DNA from: Isohypsibius dastychi
Taxonomy: Eukaryota > Tardigrada > Eutardigrada > Parachela > Isohypsibiidae
Assembly: GCA_034696485.1 (NCBI GenBank)
Contig: JAQIWT010000267.1
Coordinates: forward strand, 1-25,363
DNA length: 25,363 bases
Direction of reading: 5' to 3'
The position numbers and the translations under genes are program-made. The notes beneath the pieces were generated by a model. It saw only the letters and a program-made list of their open reading frames with translations. It did no database searches and was not told the origin of the DNA. Position 1 is the stretch's first letter; each line of letters begins with the position of its first letter. Of the stretch, positions 9,176-19,366 are shown in pieces.

Positions 9176-10797
9176 TCACGACAGATATATTCGTTCCTTC
9201 TTTACGACCGGCGCTCGGCAAACAGGACAGGCGTTCAGGAAACCCGAACATCTGAAACAAGTGACGCAATGCCCACATGGCTGAAATCCGATCTCACTCT
9301 CTGCGTCTAGACAGACTTTACAGGCTCGTTCCTTCTTCAGACGCTCAATTTCTTTCAATAGCAAATCATCTGAAACAAGAACGAAGCCGATTAATCGAAC
9401 ATTCTCTGACTTTAAAAATCTAACATTATCTAGATCCCAAACTTTCAACGTTATTGTCTCGTGAAAACAATTCTCAGATAAGAATTTCCAAAAATATGTA
9501 TTCAAATAAGAAACAATCCATAAAGAATATGTGCGAACTTTCTCACAGTCTGTTGGCTTTGCCTCTCTGCTGGTAGATGAAATTGATGGAGAACGTGACG
9601 CGCATGCATCTGATAGCGCAGCTTCAACGTTCGACGGTGCATGGTCAGCCCTTAAGCTGGAGTGTCGATCAAATGCAGACTCGCATTCTTTTTGAACTGG
9701 TTTCGCTGTCGCCTCTTCTGCCACGCTCAGCGAAATGGCCAGTGCAAGCATGAGCTCCTCCTCTTCGTCAACCTCTGCCTTCGTTCGCGTCGGGTGAACT
9801 TGGTCTTCCTACGATACCGAATGTTGTATGTAATCACACAGATTAAACTTTCGGCATCCAAATTAACTATGCGTGTGACTAAAATTCTTCTCGGAAATTT
9901 GAACGTCTGCTTAGAAAATCCAAATCATAAGATGGCTCACAATTCTCGAATTCTCAGAACAGCTTACCCTGAGTAACGTGCTGGGCAACATTTCAGCTCT
10001 CTGGTCACTGCCATCATATCCGTTTGTTACCGCTTTTGGGCCATTCAGGGAATCATAACACCGTAAGCAAACACGCACTTCTATCTCGATACCAAGCTCC
10101 GGAATCCTCGCTCTTTTCCACGAGCATCTCCAGCAGAAAATCTGGCCACAACGACGGCAATTACGTTTACAGACTGTCAAAGAAAATCCCACTCGGCAAC
10201 GATGACACTCGGCTCCTTCAGCCCATTCCGGCACTGATCGTACTAGGAAAAGTGCATCCGAATCTTTCATCTCCGGAAACCTGCATCTTTCAGATTGCAA
10301 CAACATTACGGTATCCTAAGAAGGTAAAATATAACACATTTGAAATTTTTAGTCTGTAGTAACACGTCTCAGAACGATTTTTTGTTCGTGAACTGTAATC
10401 AGCTTACAACGACACATCTGTATCGCGGTTTCTCGCGGAATCCATGAGCCCAACACTGGAGCACTTCCAACACGCGATTTCGAATTTCCCCACCACGTCT
10501 CTTGATCAGTTCACGTAATTCTGCCATAAAGGCCATGTTGATCACCTCATCATGTACACTCGTCCCACAGTTTCTCACAATAACATCCAAGAGCTGCAGA
10601 GCATGAAGAGATGTTTGTGTTCTGTAATCGTGGAGCTTCATTTTTATGGCATTCATGGCGGGATTCAGTGCGATATCGTTCTCACGAAGTGAATCACAGA
10701 CTGCCAATATAGCGTCCCAGTTCGGAGTTGGCAGTGACCTATCCGTTGCTCGATCCAGATCCTTTCTGAAATCCGCTGTAGTTGTGACTCGGAACAT
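9176..10797 (-). CDS. Hrs-like VHS-FYVE-UIM protein fused to a C-terminal IAP-type RING finger
   Basis: Predicted endosomal ubiquitin-cargo receptor with ubiquitin ligase activity; 397 aa. Exons: 10797-10408, 10315-9968, 9808-9547, 9369-9176; all junctions in phase (0, 0, 1). Residues 1-130 are an Hrs-type VHS domain (NAIKMKLHDYRTQTSLHAL, VRNCGTSVHDEV, CWAHGFREKPRY). Then FPEMKDSDA and a FYVE zinc finger with all eight Cys (167, 170, 183, 186, 191, 194, 213, 216), GQIFC and VRVCLRCY. Residues ~261-277 form a ubiquitin-interacting motif (EEELMLALAISLSVAEE). After a Ser-rich linker, EIERLKKERACKVC starts a C3HC4 RING (C350, C353, C365, H367, C371, C374, C381, C384) ending in RIYLS, with the exact spacing of IAP-type RINGs. 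Canonical Hrs has coiled coil and clathrin box here instead. The basic FYVE motif RKHHCR reads CKRNCR. Domain calls are firm; the fusion rests on in-phase splicing. Confidence 0.88.
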
Positions 10798-11092
10798 TAT
10801 GTTCTCCTACGTAGTTAGAACTAGCAGCGTGAAAAGCTGTCTGCAACTGATGCCACTGAAATCGAGCGTGCCACCAATAATGTGCTGTGTGCTATATCAG
10901 GTTAGCCAGCAAAGGCAGAAAATTGAACTTTAACGCAGGCTACTGGAGAATAAACAATTGGATTCCCAATCAATAGCACATGTTTGTTTGAGTCAGACAT
11001 CAGCAGCGCTCGTATGATTAGTTTGTGACCTTTGATACGGTAAGTCACCGCATTCACTTGTATTGTGCATGAGAAGTACATACTGTGAACTA
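10798..11092. promoter_or_regulatory. Upstream region of the VHS-FYVE-RING gene
   Basis: About 295 nt between the VHS start codon and the foldback element, presumably the promoter. No further structure recognised. Confidence 0.3.
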
Positions 11093-11471
11093 ACAAGCAA
11101 ACTCATACCGTTGGCGTTTATCCCGCTCGTAACTCGATATAGAAATGGATCGAGCAAATTATTAGCAATAATTAGAGCTAGAGAAAACATCCGGAAATAA
11201 GACGGGTGATGAGGTATGAATTTTTGAAAACAATTTTTGGAGCTGTGACGCGTTTTACGTCACCACACCAGCAATTGTTCGCGAGTCCAAAGTTCGATGA
11301 CGTGAAACACGTCACAGCCCCAAAAATGGCACGTTTTCAAAAATTCATACCTTATCACCCGTCCCATTTCCGGATGTTTTCTCTAGCTCTAATTATTGCT
11401 AATAATTTGCTCTATCCATTTCTATATCGAGTTACGTCCGGGATAAACGCCAACGGTATGAGTTTGCTTGT
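11093..11471. mobile_element. Foldback (long inverted-repeat) element, 379 bp
   Basis: Arms 11093-11262 and 11298-11471 are near-perfect reverse complements (about 170 nt each, a few substitutions and small indels) around a 35-nt spacer. Each arm's inner end carries a nested small palindrome, TGACG...CGTCA. Open frames reading MFSLALIIANNLL occur in mirror image on both strands; they are a by-product of the arms, not genes. Consistent with a non-autonomous foldback/MITE element; no target-site duplication was identified. Confidence 0.85.
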
Positions 11472-11740
11472 AAGACTCATATACTGCACGTGTACAATCT
11501 TAGCTTCCTGTATAGCTGTGAGGGTAAACATCCAAACAACCAATCAACCTCCGTCGATTGAGGAAGATGGCAGCACTTGCGTGGTGCTCGTGGAAACATG
11601 ACCTTACTATATACGTAGGATTGTTAATTGGCTTTATTTCCTCATTGAGATGCTCATCTCTAACTCTGTCTCTATCGCACTCATTTACCACCATTCAAGA
11701 TTCACAACATTTTCGAACTACATGATTTACTGGATGAGAT

Positions 11741-13892
11741 TCATTTACGACACTCATCAGAAAAAGCCTCACAAGGAACGTCAATGATTTTCACATCAGA
11801 GAAACCTGGAGCATATATAGAGTACTGAAAGTTAGTAAACCCGTAACTTGCCGCTCCTACAATGGACAAATAAATCTCAAAGTTCGATCCATCATACACT
11901 TTAGCAGCTGGGCTTCACTAACCATGGTCGCCACTGCAATTTGTCGCGACAACTGCTCCAGAAAACTTTGGGTAAAACCGGACAATTTGCTTCAGCGCTT
12001 CACGGGCAGATTCCTGAGGAGTCAAGCCGGCTTCCATATTCAACACCGTCCGTAAGCTATCCAAAACAGGGTTCAAGACATTGTACCGAATTCATACCAG
12101 GAAATGTACCTTGGGAGGAATCTCATCAACACATCTCCGTCTCCAGTGGCTGAGCATAAACAAATCATATAAAGTCAAATCACCCATCAACACCAACATC
12201 CCTGTATTTTACACCTACCCACGGCGGCGCCAGTTCTTCCATCCGCGTATGCCCCTGCTCCAGCAATCGGGCTATCGCCAACACGTCTACCAAAAATATC
12301 AGTACACTGTGTATCGCAGATGAACTGTCTCTCATACCCAGGAATTTTGTGAGTGGCCCCGTTGGTTGAACTGCCCGCAGCAACGTGTCCGGCAGCATCT
12401 ATCGCAATCATCCCTGCAAGCAATCGAGCTTTACGCTTTGCATACACTTTAAAAACTGGTTCTCGAATTTAGATATATGTTTACTGTTTCTTGGTAAAAA
12501 CCTGGACTTCCTACCTATCGTATCATGATGTCGATGATCTACGTGATCGTTATAACGCGCTGACAATGCAGAACCTTGGACTGCGGAATGTGTCGGTTTG
12601 TACGGCTCACATGCTTTCGATGGATCAGGGTCAACGTTCTGAAAGAACAACGTCTCAGCACACACACGAGAAATTACCACCGAAGTCGGACAACGTAACA
12701 CCATACCTGCCAGAAATTCGGCTGGCAAGAATTTTGTTTCCATTGGTGAAATATCTGTTCTGATACTTCAGTGCTCAGCGATTCTTCCTTGAATCCCATC
12801 GATTTTGCAAAATCAGTTGCTAAAAGCAATTGCAGATAATAGAGTCGTACTCCACTTGGAAAGATTGCAGCCAACCTTACCCAATTCTCCAACAAGAAGA
12901 GTGTGCTTGGTTCTTTCCAGAACACACCTTGCGACACTGATTGCTGATTTTATGCGCCGTAAACATCCAACTGCTCCCACGTCCATGGTCTGACTATCAA
13001 ATCCGATCTCGTAAACTCCGCTGAACAACCTTACCTACCTAAGTAGATTCCAATTACGTACCCATCCATGATCATGGCATCTAGGGTGCTCTCTCCCTTT
13101 TCGTCAGGACTGCCTCCGTATCCGACCGATTCTGAAACAAGACCAGATGCCCATATTATACAGCGTGTACTGTTCTGATTTGTGTAAAACCACGACTGTA
13201 ACCGTTTTTGTGAACTCGCCGTTTTCTTGAACCCGGGTTTTACAAACCCCGTTTTTGTGAACCGTTCAAGGTTCACAAACCCCATTTTCTTGAGCCCAGC
13301 CGTTCTTTCGAACCGGTTCACAAACCCTCTTTTCTTGAACCCTGCACCGTTTACGGTTTATGTCACTTGCAAACTAGGGAGAATAGCTCATCTCAAGATA
13401 CAGCTTTTTCTACATAGAATTCACGTTCGATGCGGGGTGCAGGATGTGAAACAACCAGGAATACTAGTGTTTAGATTTTGAAACGGCTGACTGAAAAGCT
13501 GAAACTGAAACTAAAACTGAGCTGTATCATCAAATGAGCTATTCTCCATAACCTGCAAGTGACAAAAACCGGAAACGGTGGAGGGTTCAAGAAAACGGGT
13601 TTTGTGAACCGGTTCAGAAAAACGGCTGGGTTCAAGAAAACGGGGTTTGTGAACCTTGAACGGTTCACAAAAACGGGGTTTGTGAACCCCGGGTTCAAGT
13701 AAACGGGGAGTTCACAAAAACGGTTACACAAAACCAACCGTCCAATGGTTCAAATTCGCACACCATGCACCCTTTTTCAACTGCGTCCAAAACAGAAGCA
13801 CCGGGAGTGTTGATCGTTCTCCAACCAACTCTTGTGGCATTTGTGAAGGGCCATGTGTTTACAATCAAAGGAAGATGTGGATTTGCCGCGTC
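11741..13892 (-). CDS. AGA: Aspartylglucosaminidase (lysosomal N4-(beta-N-acetylglucosaminyl)-L-asparaginase), 5' end unresolved
   Basis: Ntn-hydrolase that cleaves the GlcNAc-Asn bond in lysosomal glycoprotein breakdown. Ten in-phase exons: 13892-13739, 13131-13058, 12989-12881, 12819-12707, 12638-12515, 12413-12338, 12286-12219, 12149-12110, 12056-11923, 11856-11741; 335 aa without the signal exon. Diagnostic blocks: [68 protein letters not shown] follows, with the nucleophile Thr190 created by autocleavage after Asp189. Then [37 protein letters not shown] and a C-terminal FTNFQYS. Catalytic/binding Trp, Thr, Arg, Asp and Thr-Gly are all present. A signal peptide is expected; MDVHLATLFIILSV lies just upstream (from 13956) but one base out of frame, and a separate 5' exon ending at 13959 is an alternative. 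The first intron (13132-13738) is unusually long because it contains a foldback repeat. Confidence 0.93.
13197..13732. mobile_element. Foldback element with internally repetitive arms, inside AGA intron 1
   Basis: Arms 13197-13411 and 13517-13732 are close reverse complements (about 215 nt) flanking a roughly 105-nt centre. Each arm is itself built from tandem short units of the type GTTTTCTTGAACCC and GTTTTTGTGAACC, so both strands show an accidental open frame of repeated NPVF/NRF residues. No transposase. It differs in sequence from the foldback at 11093-11471. Confidence 0.85.
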
Positions 13893-14560
13893 CTGTTCGA
13901 AGAATCAAGCTCTCAACACTCAGAATTATAAAAAGGGTTGCTAAATGAACATCCATACTTTCGAACAGTCCGCCATCGCGGCTTTTTGCAGGATTTGAAG
14001 TAAATAAGTCAGACAAATAAGCTTGAGCTGTCCGTTACCGTATCTAAAGTTAACGGTGGGATCTCCACAATCTGAAACAAATACCACGGTTTAAATTCAA
14101 ATTATCGACGTGCAATAAAGCGCAGAGCGCTGTGTAGACCTCAGGTACTTGAAATATGCTCCTATGTTACAGTGGACCGCGAGATTCGAAAAGCACAACA
14201 AACGAACGCCTGAGTCTGACTATAGCCTCCGGGTCTACCGGGCGTATGTGTAGCGATCGCATACCGGTATAGTTGTGTCTGTGTCGTTGCGTCATAGCCA
14301 CCTTTTTATTGATCAGGTACTGTAAAGGATTTCTCGGCTTAACACAACAAGTGAAATATCCCCCAGAACAAAAGGTCAACTCAATACTTTCCGCGAAGCT
14401 GTTCACGTTGATTGAGCTTACTTGATTCGACTAACCGAGTCGCTGCATCGAAGTTAGGGTCTGACCGCTAGTCCGCATTCGAACGCAAATGTTGTGGTTT
14501 CTTTTAGTTTTCTTCTTCGAGAATCCTAAATGCGATGAGCCTCGCGCCAAACACATCAGT
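13893..14560. promoter_or_regulatory. Divergent region between AGA and IMMP1L
   Basis: Should hold the AGA 5' end (including its signal-peptide exon) and the IMMP1L promoter. A minus-strand segment after an acceptor at about 14073 reads CGDPTVNFRYGNGQLK and could be coding, but I do not recognise it. No RNA gene seen. Confidence 0.35.
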
Positions 14561-15196
14561 ATGTTTCCAGCGTTGCAATCAATTTCATCCTTGCTGAAAC
14601 CACTTGCGCCATTTTTCTTCATCCGCTCATTCAAGCCCACTCACTTGCAGATCTCTGAATATTCCCGATACTATTCCTCCAAATCCCCATCTTCCTCATC
14701 CTGGTTCAGCTTCCCTAAATTACTCCGACTTTCCTGGAGAGTCCTAAAATACACCTGTGTCTTATACTGTATCAACGCATATCTGATCGACTATTTCGTC
14801 TGCATCGGTCCGTCTATGGAGCCCACAATCCAATCGCACGACGTCGTCCTGACTGAACATTTAACCCAAAGATTCGGTGAGCTCCGAAAAGGAGATATCG
14901 TCGTCGCACGCTCCCCAAACAATCCGTCCGTGTATATTTGCAAAAGAATCGTCGCTCAAGCCGGAGATCTCGTACATGACGAGCATAACCATCTTGTCAA
15001 AGTCACTCGCGGACATGTTTGGCTCGAAGGAGATAATATTGGGAATTCCGTCGATTCCAGGAGATACGGTCCGATTCCCGAAGGACTGATCCAAACCAAA
15101 ATTTTCGCACGAATATGGCCACCAAGTAGAGCGGGATTCATAAGAAGCCGGAATCGATTTTCTTACGACGGCGAAGAAATCGAGGATGTGGATTAA
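14561..15196 (+). CDS. IMMP1L: Mitochondrial inner-membrane peptidase subunit 1
   Basis: Signal-peptidase-type serine protease that removes sorting peptides from proteins delivered to the intermembrane space. Single exon, 211 aa from the chosen ATG. Residues 1-60 are rich in Ser, Arg and Lys, fitting a mitochondrial presequence, followed by one hydrophobic segment (~61-83). The catalytic Ser is S85 in GPSMEPT and the general base K128 in ICKRI. RGHVWLEGDNIGNSVDSRRYGP (box with its Ser-Asp-Ser-Arg signature, shown here from position ~153) and IPEGLI are also present. Human IMMP1L is 166 aa; the extra length is the N-terminal extension. An in-frame ATG at 14489 would add 24 hydrophobic residues; I prefer 14561 because it yields a more typical presequence. 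Divergent from AGA. Confidence 0.93.
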   Translation: MFPALQSISSLLKPLAPFFFIRSFKPTHLQISEYSRYYSSKSPSSSSWFSFPKLLRLSWRVLKYTCVLYCINAYLIDYFVCIGPSMEPTIQSHDVVLTEHLTQRFGELRKGDIVVARSPNNPSVYICKRIVAQAGDLVHDEHNHLVKVTRGHVWLEGDNIGNSVDSRRYGPIPEGLIQTKIFARIWPPSRAGFIRSRNRFSYDGEEIEDVD

Positions 15197-15407
15197 ATAT
15201 TATACAGTTTTTCTGCTCACTTTTTTTTAATTAATAATTTCAACCCGGAAAATCGTGGATGATTTTCAACAAAACAGGCTGGGAAAAAATGTTGTTAATC
15301 AACTGGTGCATTTCTGAATTTTCCCATGTCTTTAAAAAACGAATCAGAAATGTAAAACAAAAGGGGAAAAATAACAACAAATGAAATGTGGATGAAACTT
15401 CTTCCGC

Positions 15408-18400
15408 TTATTCCAACGCAAATGTCTTAACGGTACGATCGAGGCTTGAGGTGAGGAAGAAACTTGCGTTCGGGCCGAATCTCATACTTGTCACAGCTGC
15501 CGAATGTTCCTGGATAACTGCCACCTCGCTCCATTCTTTACAGCGGTAAACGCGGAGATCACTTCCGGCGACGGCCATATAAGTTGCGCTCTGATCAACT
15601 ACGACATCCTTGACCTGGAAAGCAATTTCTATCATTTCAGGTTCCGTAACCATCACATCCAAACTTGAGTTTTTTGAGAGCAAATTCTTCCAAAAGAAAT
15701 TGATTCGTTGTTACGTACTTCACAATTTCTTTCGGCTATATTCTTAGTTCCATTATTTCCTCACAATTTTAACAGGATTGGAAAACTTTAATTTCACAAT
15801 TTTTAAATCGTTTTTTCATTCAATCAGTTAGTTCTCTCAGAAATTCTGGTCAGAATTACCTCTATTTTTCTCACAAAATTTTCGCAATCTGTCATTATTT
15901 CTCGAACGGCTTCTCCTTCAAATTCGAAGAATCTTTGTTTTTTTTGACTCAAACCGAATTCTTGCAAGTGGTCGATTCAAATAACAGTTTCGATACAAAA
16001 CTTTCTATTTGTGCAAGACTGAGAATTTCTCTGTAATTCAAGACGTGAGTGCCAAAATATTTACAAAGTGCTTCTAGTGCCAGGTCAATTTTAGTGAAAC
16101 ATCACCAAATCATTTTTTCAAATTAATCACGAACCTCGTAATCAGCTGGCATGGCGATTGTCTTGATAGTTTTCAATTTGCGGAGATCCCAAACTTGGAC
16201 AGTGTTGTCTTTCGCGGCGCTGACCAAATGGTAACCATTTTCCGAAAATGACATCCCAACAACTTCATTTGTATGGTCGAGAAAGTTGGCCACGTTTGTT
16301 CCTTCACGAATATCCCAAATCCGAATCGCGCCACTAGCAGTTCCCGCTCCCAAGATCATGCCATCTGGATGGAACTGCGCCGCAGTCAGACCTAATCCAA
16401 AATCAACTTCAAATGAGCAACCACGGATTTAAAAACGAAACCTACCAAGCCCATCGGGATCTTGTTCGACGCGATAAACCCTTCCGATATTGATATCCGA
16501 AAATGCCCAGGTCTGAAAAATAAACGGACCATCAGTTCAATACCGGAAAAAATTACCATCAAAATTGCCGAGAAAAACCCTGTTGTTGACCCACGCACTA
16601 TTAGTGGGGCACTAACGAAAAAATCGTGAATAACCCAATTAGAAACTCCAAGGTTAATAGCAGTTTTTTCCAACTCAAAAAACACTTTCTTATGGACAAA
16701 GTGCCAATTGTCCGAAGTAGTAAAGTTTTCAAACTTTAGACAAGATATCAAAGCCAAACCGGATGTGAAAAAACAAAATCTTCTGCGTTTCATCAAGTGG
16801 ATGCAAAACCGGATCGATATTTGGACTAAAAAAATATTTTCGGCGCAAAACACACTAATTTTTCTCCCCTGGATAGCTAGGTCACCATTGATATTTTGCA
16901 AATTGCCTGGAATCTAGGAAAAACAAAAACCGGGAGTCTAGGAAAATCAAATCAACTCGATCGTTCGAGTTCTTGAAAACTTTTTCGTATGCACAACCCT
17001 CCTAATCTTGTTTGAAAAACTTACCGTATCCATCGAAGCGCTCAGAACATAATCTGCAGCCGGATGAATATTGACCGCGGTGACTGGTCCTTTATGGACC
17101 TTGAAGGTATGCAGTGATGATCCACTGGAAACAGACCAGACTCGGAAAGTACAATCCTGAGAAGCGCTGACAACATGATCCTAGAAACAAAGTCAGCCAT
17201 GCCAAAATCGAAGTTTCACAAATCAACCGGAAATGACTTACGCTTCTTGGTACAAAAGCCACGCGGTTAATTTTGCCGGTGTGACCCTTGCAGGTAGCCA
17301 GAATCTTTTCTGATTGACGGTCATGAACCACTACAATTTTATCGTTTCCGCCCGTAACCACTTGATTGTAATCGGCGATCTGGACATCCAAGCAAGTGAT
17401 TCCTGGGACACTTGCGCTATGGAGACCCTAACACAGAAAACAAGCACATTCACGATGTTTTTCTGGAATCTCTCGGAATAACTCTCACTGGAATTGATTT
17501 AACAGCATGGTATGTTTTGATCTGGTCAGCTGTTGCAAGTCCTTCCGGAACAGCTTTTCCACGCTGGAAAAAAATCGAAAGTAAAATACGAGTCAACTAC
17601 AGTAAATTAATTCTATTGTAAAAGACAACTATATTCACAGAGAAAAAGCGACAACGCTAGTTGTTATTTGTCTCATTGAATTTCATCATCATCCATCTGT
17701 GTTATTGTTTACTTAAATATTTCTAATTTTACATCAACGTGAAAACCTAAATTGAACATAGAACGGAAATAAATCTCGGGGTGTACCTGTTTTCTTTCCG
17801 CGGTCAGCTGGTTATTTTTTGCTTGGATCTGAAACAATCCCAATATATAAACCGAATCATCAGCAACCAAAAAAAATCCACGAACCTTTTCGAGCACCGA
17901 TTCCGGCATTCCAACAGGTTCATTCACATCCAATCCAGCAGCTCCTGCGCCGACTCCGTTGGACATGGCCACTTGCGGCTTCAAAGTCGCCAACGCTTCC
18001 CGAGCAGCAGCTAATTCTTTTTGAAGACGTGCAATAACCCGACAAGCTGCGTCGTGCTGATATAACGCATGCGAAAGCTCTGCAAAATTAGGAATAAATG
18101 TCAAGAAGATCCGATCGAATTCCGTCCCAAATCATCAAATCAAGCCAAAAAAATCCACCATTGAGTTTTCATTTCGAAACAAAACTAAAGCAAGCGCTAG
18201 AACTGAATGAAAAAACGCCAACCAAATTACGAAACGACGGTTCCGGAGATAAACCTTTAATTCAAAGAAAAAAACCTATTTAAAAGCGAGGTGTCTGACA
18301 CTGACCTTGCCGAGTGGATTGCAGCTGCTGTTTCAGGGAGTGGTTGAACAACATAAGTGCGTCCTGAAAACATAAATAAATTTTATAAATTAGCCGATTA

Positions 18401-18735
18401 TTCTTCTTCGGCAAAGCAAATTACCCATTCATCTTGGAGAGTTCTCAGAAGTCCCGGTATTCCAGCAACCGAAGGCAGTTTCGGTCTGACAAGAGGCGGT
18501 GCTGTTCGAAAAATAAGTGCTATCAGCCATCGAATTCTTAAAAAATCAAGTAAAGCATTTTGTTTCTACCTTTGATGTCGATGAGTTGGTCTTTGCTCAA
18601 CGGTTGGCCATTATTCGGATCTGTTCCGTATTCATCGATGTACTTTTCGATCAGTCTCCGTTCAAAAACCCCGCCAGACGTGGGAGATACAGTAGGATTC
18701 TCAGGAACTTCTCCACTCACTGCAGAAACAAACAT
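15408..18735 (-). CDS. PRPF19: Pre-mRNA-processing factor 19 (U-box ubiquitin ligase, WD40)
   Basis: Core of the Prp19/NineTeen complex, which stabilises the active spliceosome by K63-type ubiquitination. Eleven in-phase exons: 18735-18570, 18501-18425, 18363-18306, 18079-17886, 17828-17787, 17563-17489, 17427-17242, 17180-17025, 16512-16446, 16391-16135, 15614-15408; 494 aa (human 504). Residues 1-56 are the U-box ([31 protein letters not shown]). The coiled-coil tetramerisation region ends in [19 protein letters not shown], followed by [13 protein letters not shown]. Seven WD40 repeats follow, including [58 protein letters not shown] and [17 protein letters not shown]. Two introns (15615-16134 and 16513-17024) exceed 500 nt and hold nothing recognisable. 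Introns 4 and 10 use GTTCGT donors. The start at 18735 fits the family; an in-frame ATG at 18819 would add 28 residues. Confidence 0.95.
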
Positions 18736-19366
18736 GAAATTGAAAATAAATCTTCGCCGGACATTTTGCAACTCTTGAGCTAAAAGCGTGCTATCATCCC
18801 AACTCACATCCACAAACAAGAGACATGATCAACGCCGGAAAATCAAGATGATATCGCGATTTTATGGATAATCCTTATCACGTAATGAAATCCTCCAGAA
18901 CGCCAAGTGATCCAGATTTCAGAACGCGCACAAAAAGTCGAAAACCAAATCGTTTAAAATGGTTGGCCGACTGGCTCAACCACAAAACAGTAAAGTGGGC
19001 GGACCATTCTTTTACTGCACTAGCTGGCTCACCATAGAATTATACCAGGGGGAAATGTAACCACCTGACTTATGAATCAGCAAGGTCACATGTGGACGGT
19101 TTGACGAAGGGGGGTTTGTTTGTGTTTCTGCTGGAAGGAATTTCTCCACATAAATTTCGTTGGAATTCCGGGGTTTCTGCTCATCTGAAATTACCGATCG
19201 CTTTACATCGACTTGAATTTGTTTCTCGGAGTTGTTCTTCTTTCTTCGTCGATTCCAGGTGAGAACAAGAAGCGAACGAGCGTGGAATTGTTTTCACTTA
19301 TTTATTTTGTATTTTAATGTATTTTAGTCCCCATTGATTTCCCCGTGGACTCTCCGAATCACAAAA
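18736..19366. promoter_or_regulatory. Bidirectional promoter region between PRPF19 and CHMP2A
   Basis: Head-to-head spacing of about 630 nt between start codons. A plausible 5' UTR intron of the plus-strand gene lies at 19259-19327 (CAG|GTGAGA ... TTTTAG|), ending 39 nt before its ATG. No other element is recognised. Confidence 0.45.

Noticed and set aside
10993-11601. Open frames on both strands sharing MFSLALIIANNLL
   Set aside because: They are mirror images created by the foldback arms, with no protein family match.
13227-13737. Frames rich in NPVF/NRFTNP repeats on both strands
   Set aside because: Produced by the internal repeats of the foldback element; equally open on both strands, so not evidence of a peptide precursor gene.
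13181-13740. Possible CRISPR-like array of short repeats
   Set aside because: Units are irregular, lack unique spacers, and are arranged as two inverted arms in an animal intron.
14489-14560. Upstream in-frame ATG extending IMMP1L by 24 residues
   Set aside because: The hydrophobic extension fits a mitochondrial presequence less well than the Ser/Arg-rich start at 14561; kept only as an alternative.
16392-16901. 169-codon minus-strand frame
   Set aside because: It overlaps PRPF19 exon 9 in a different frame and otherwise lies in an intron; no homology.
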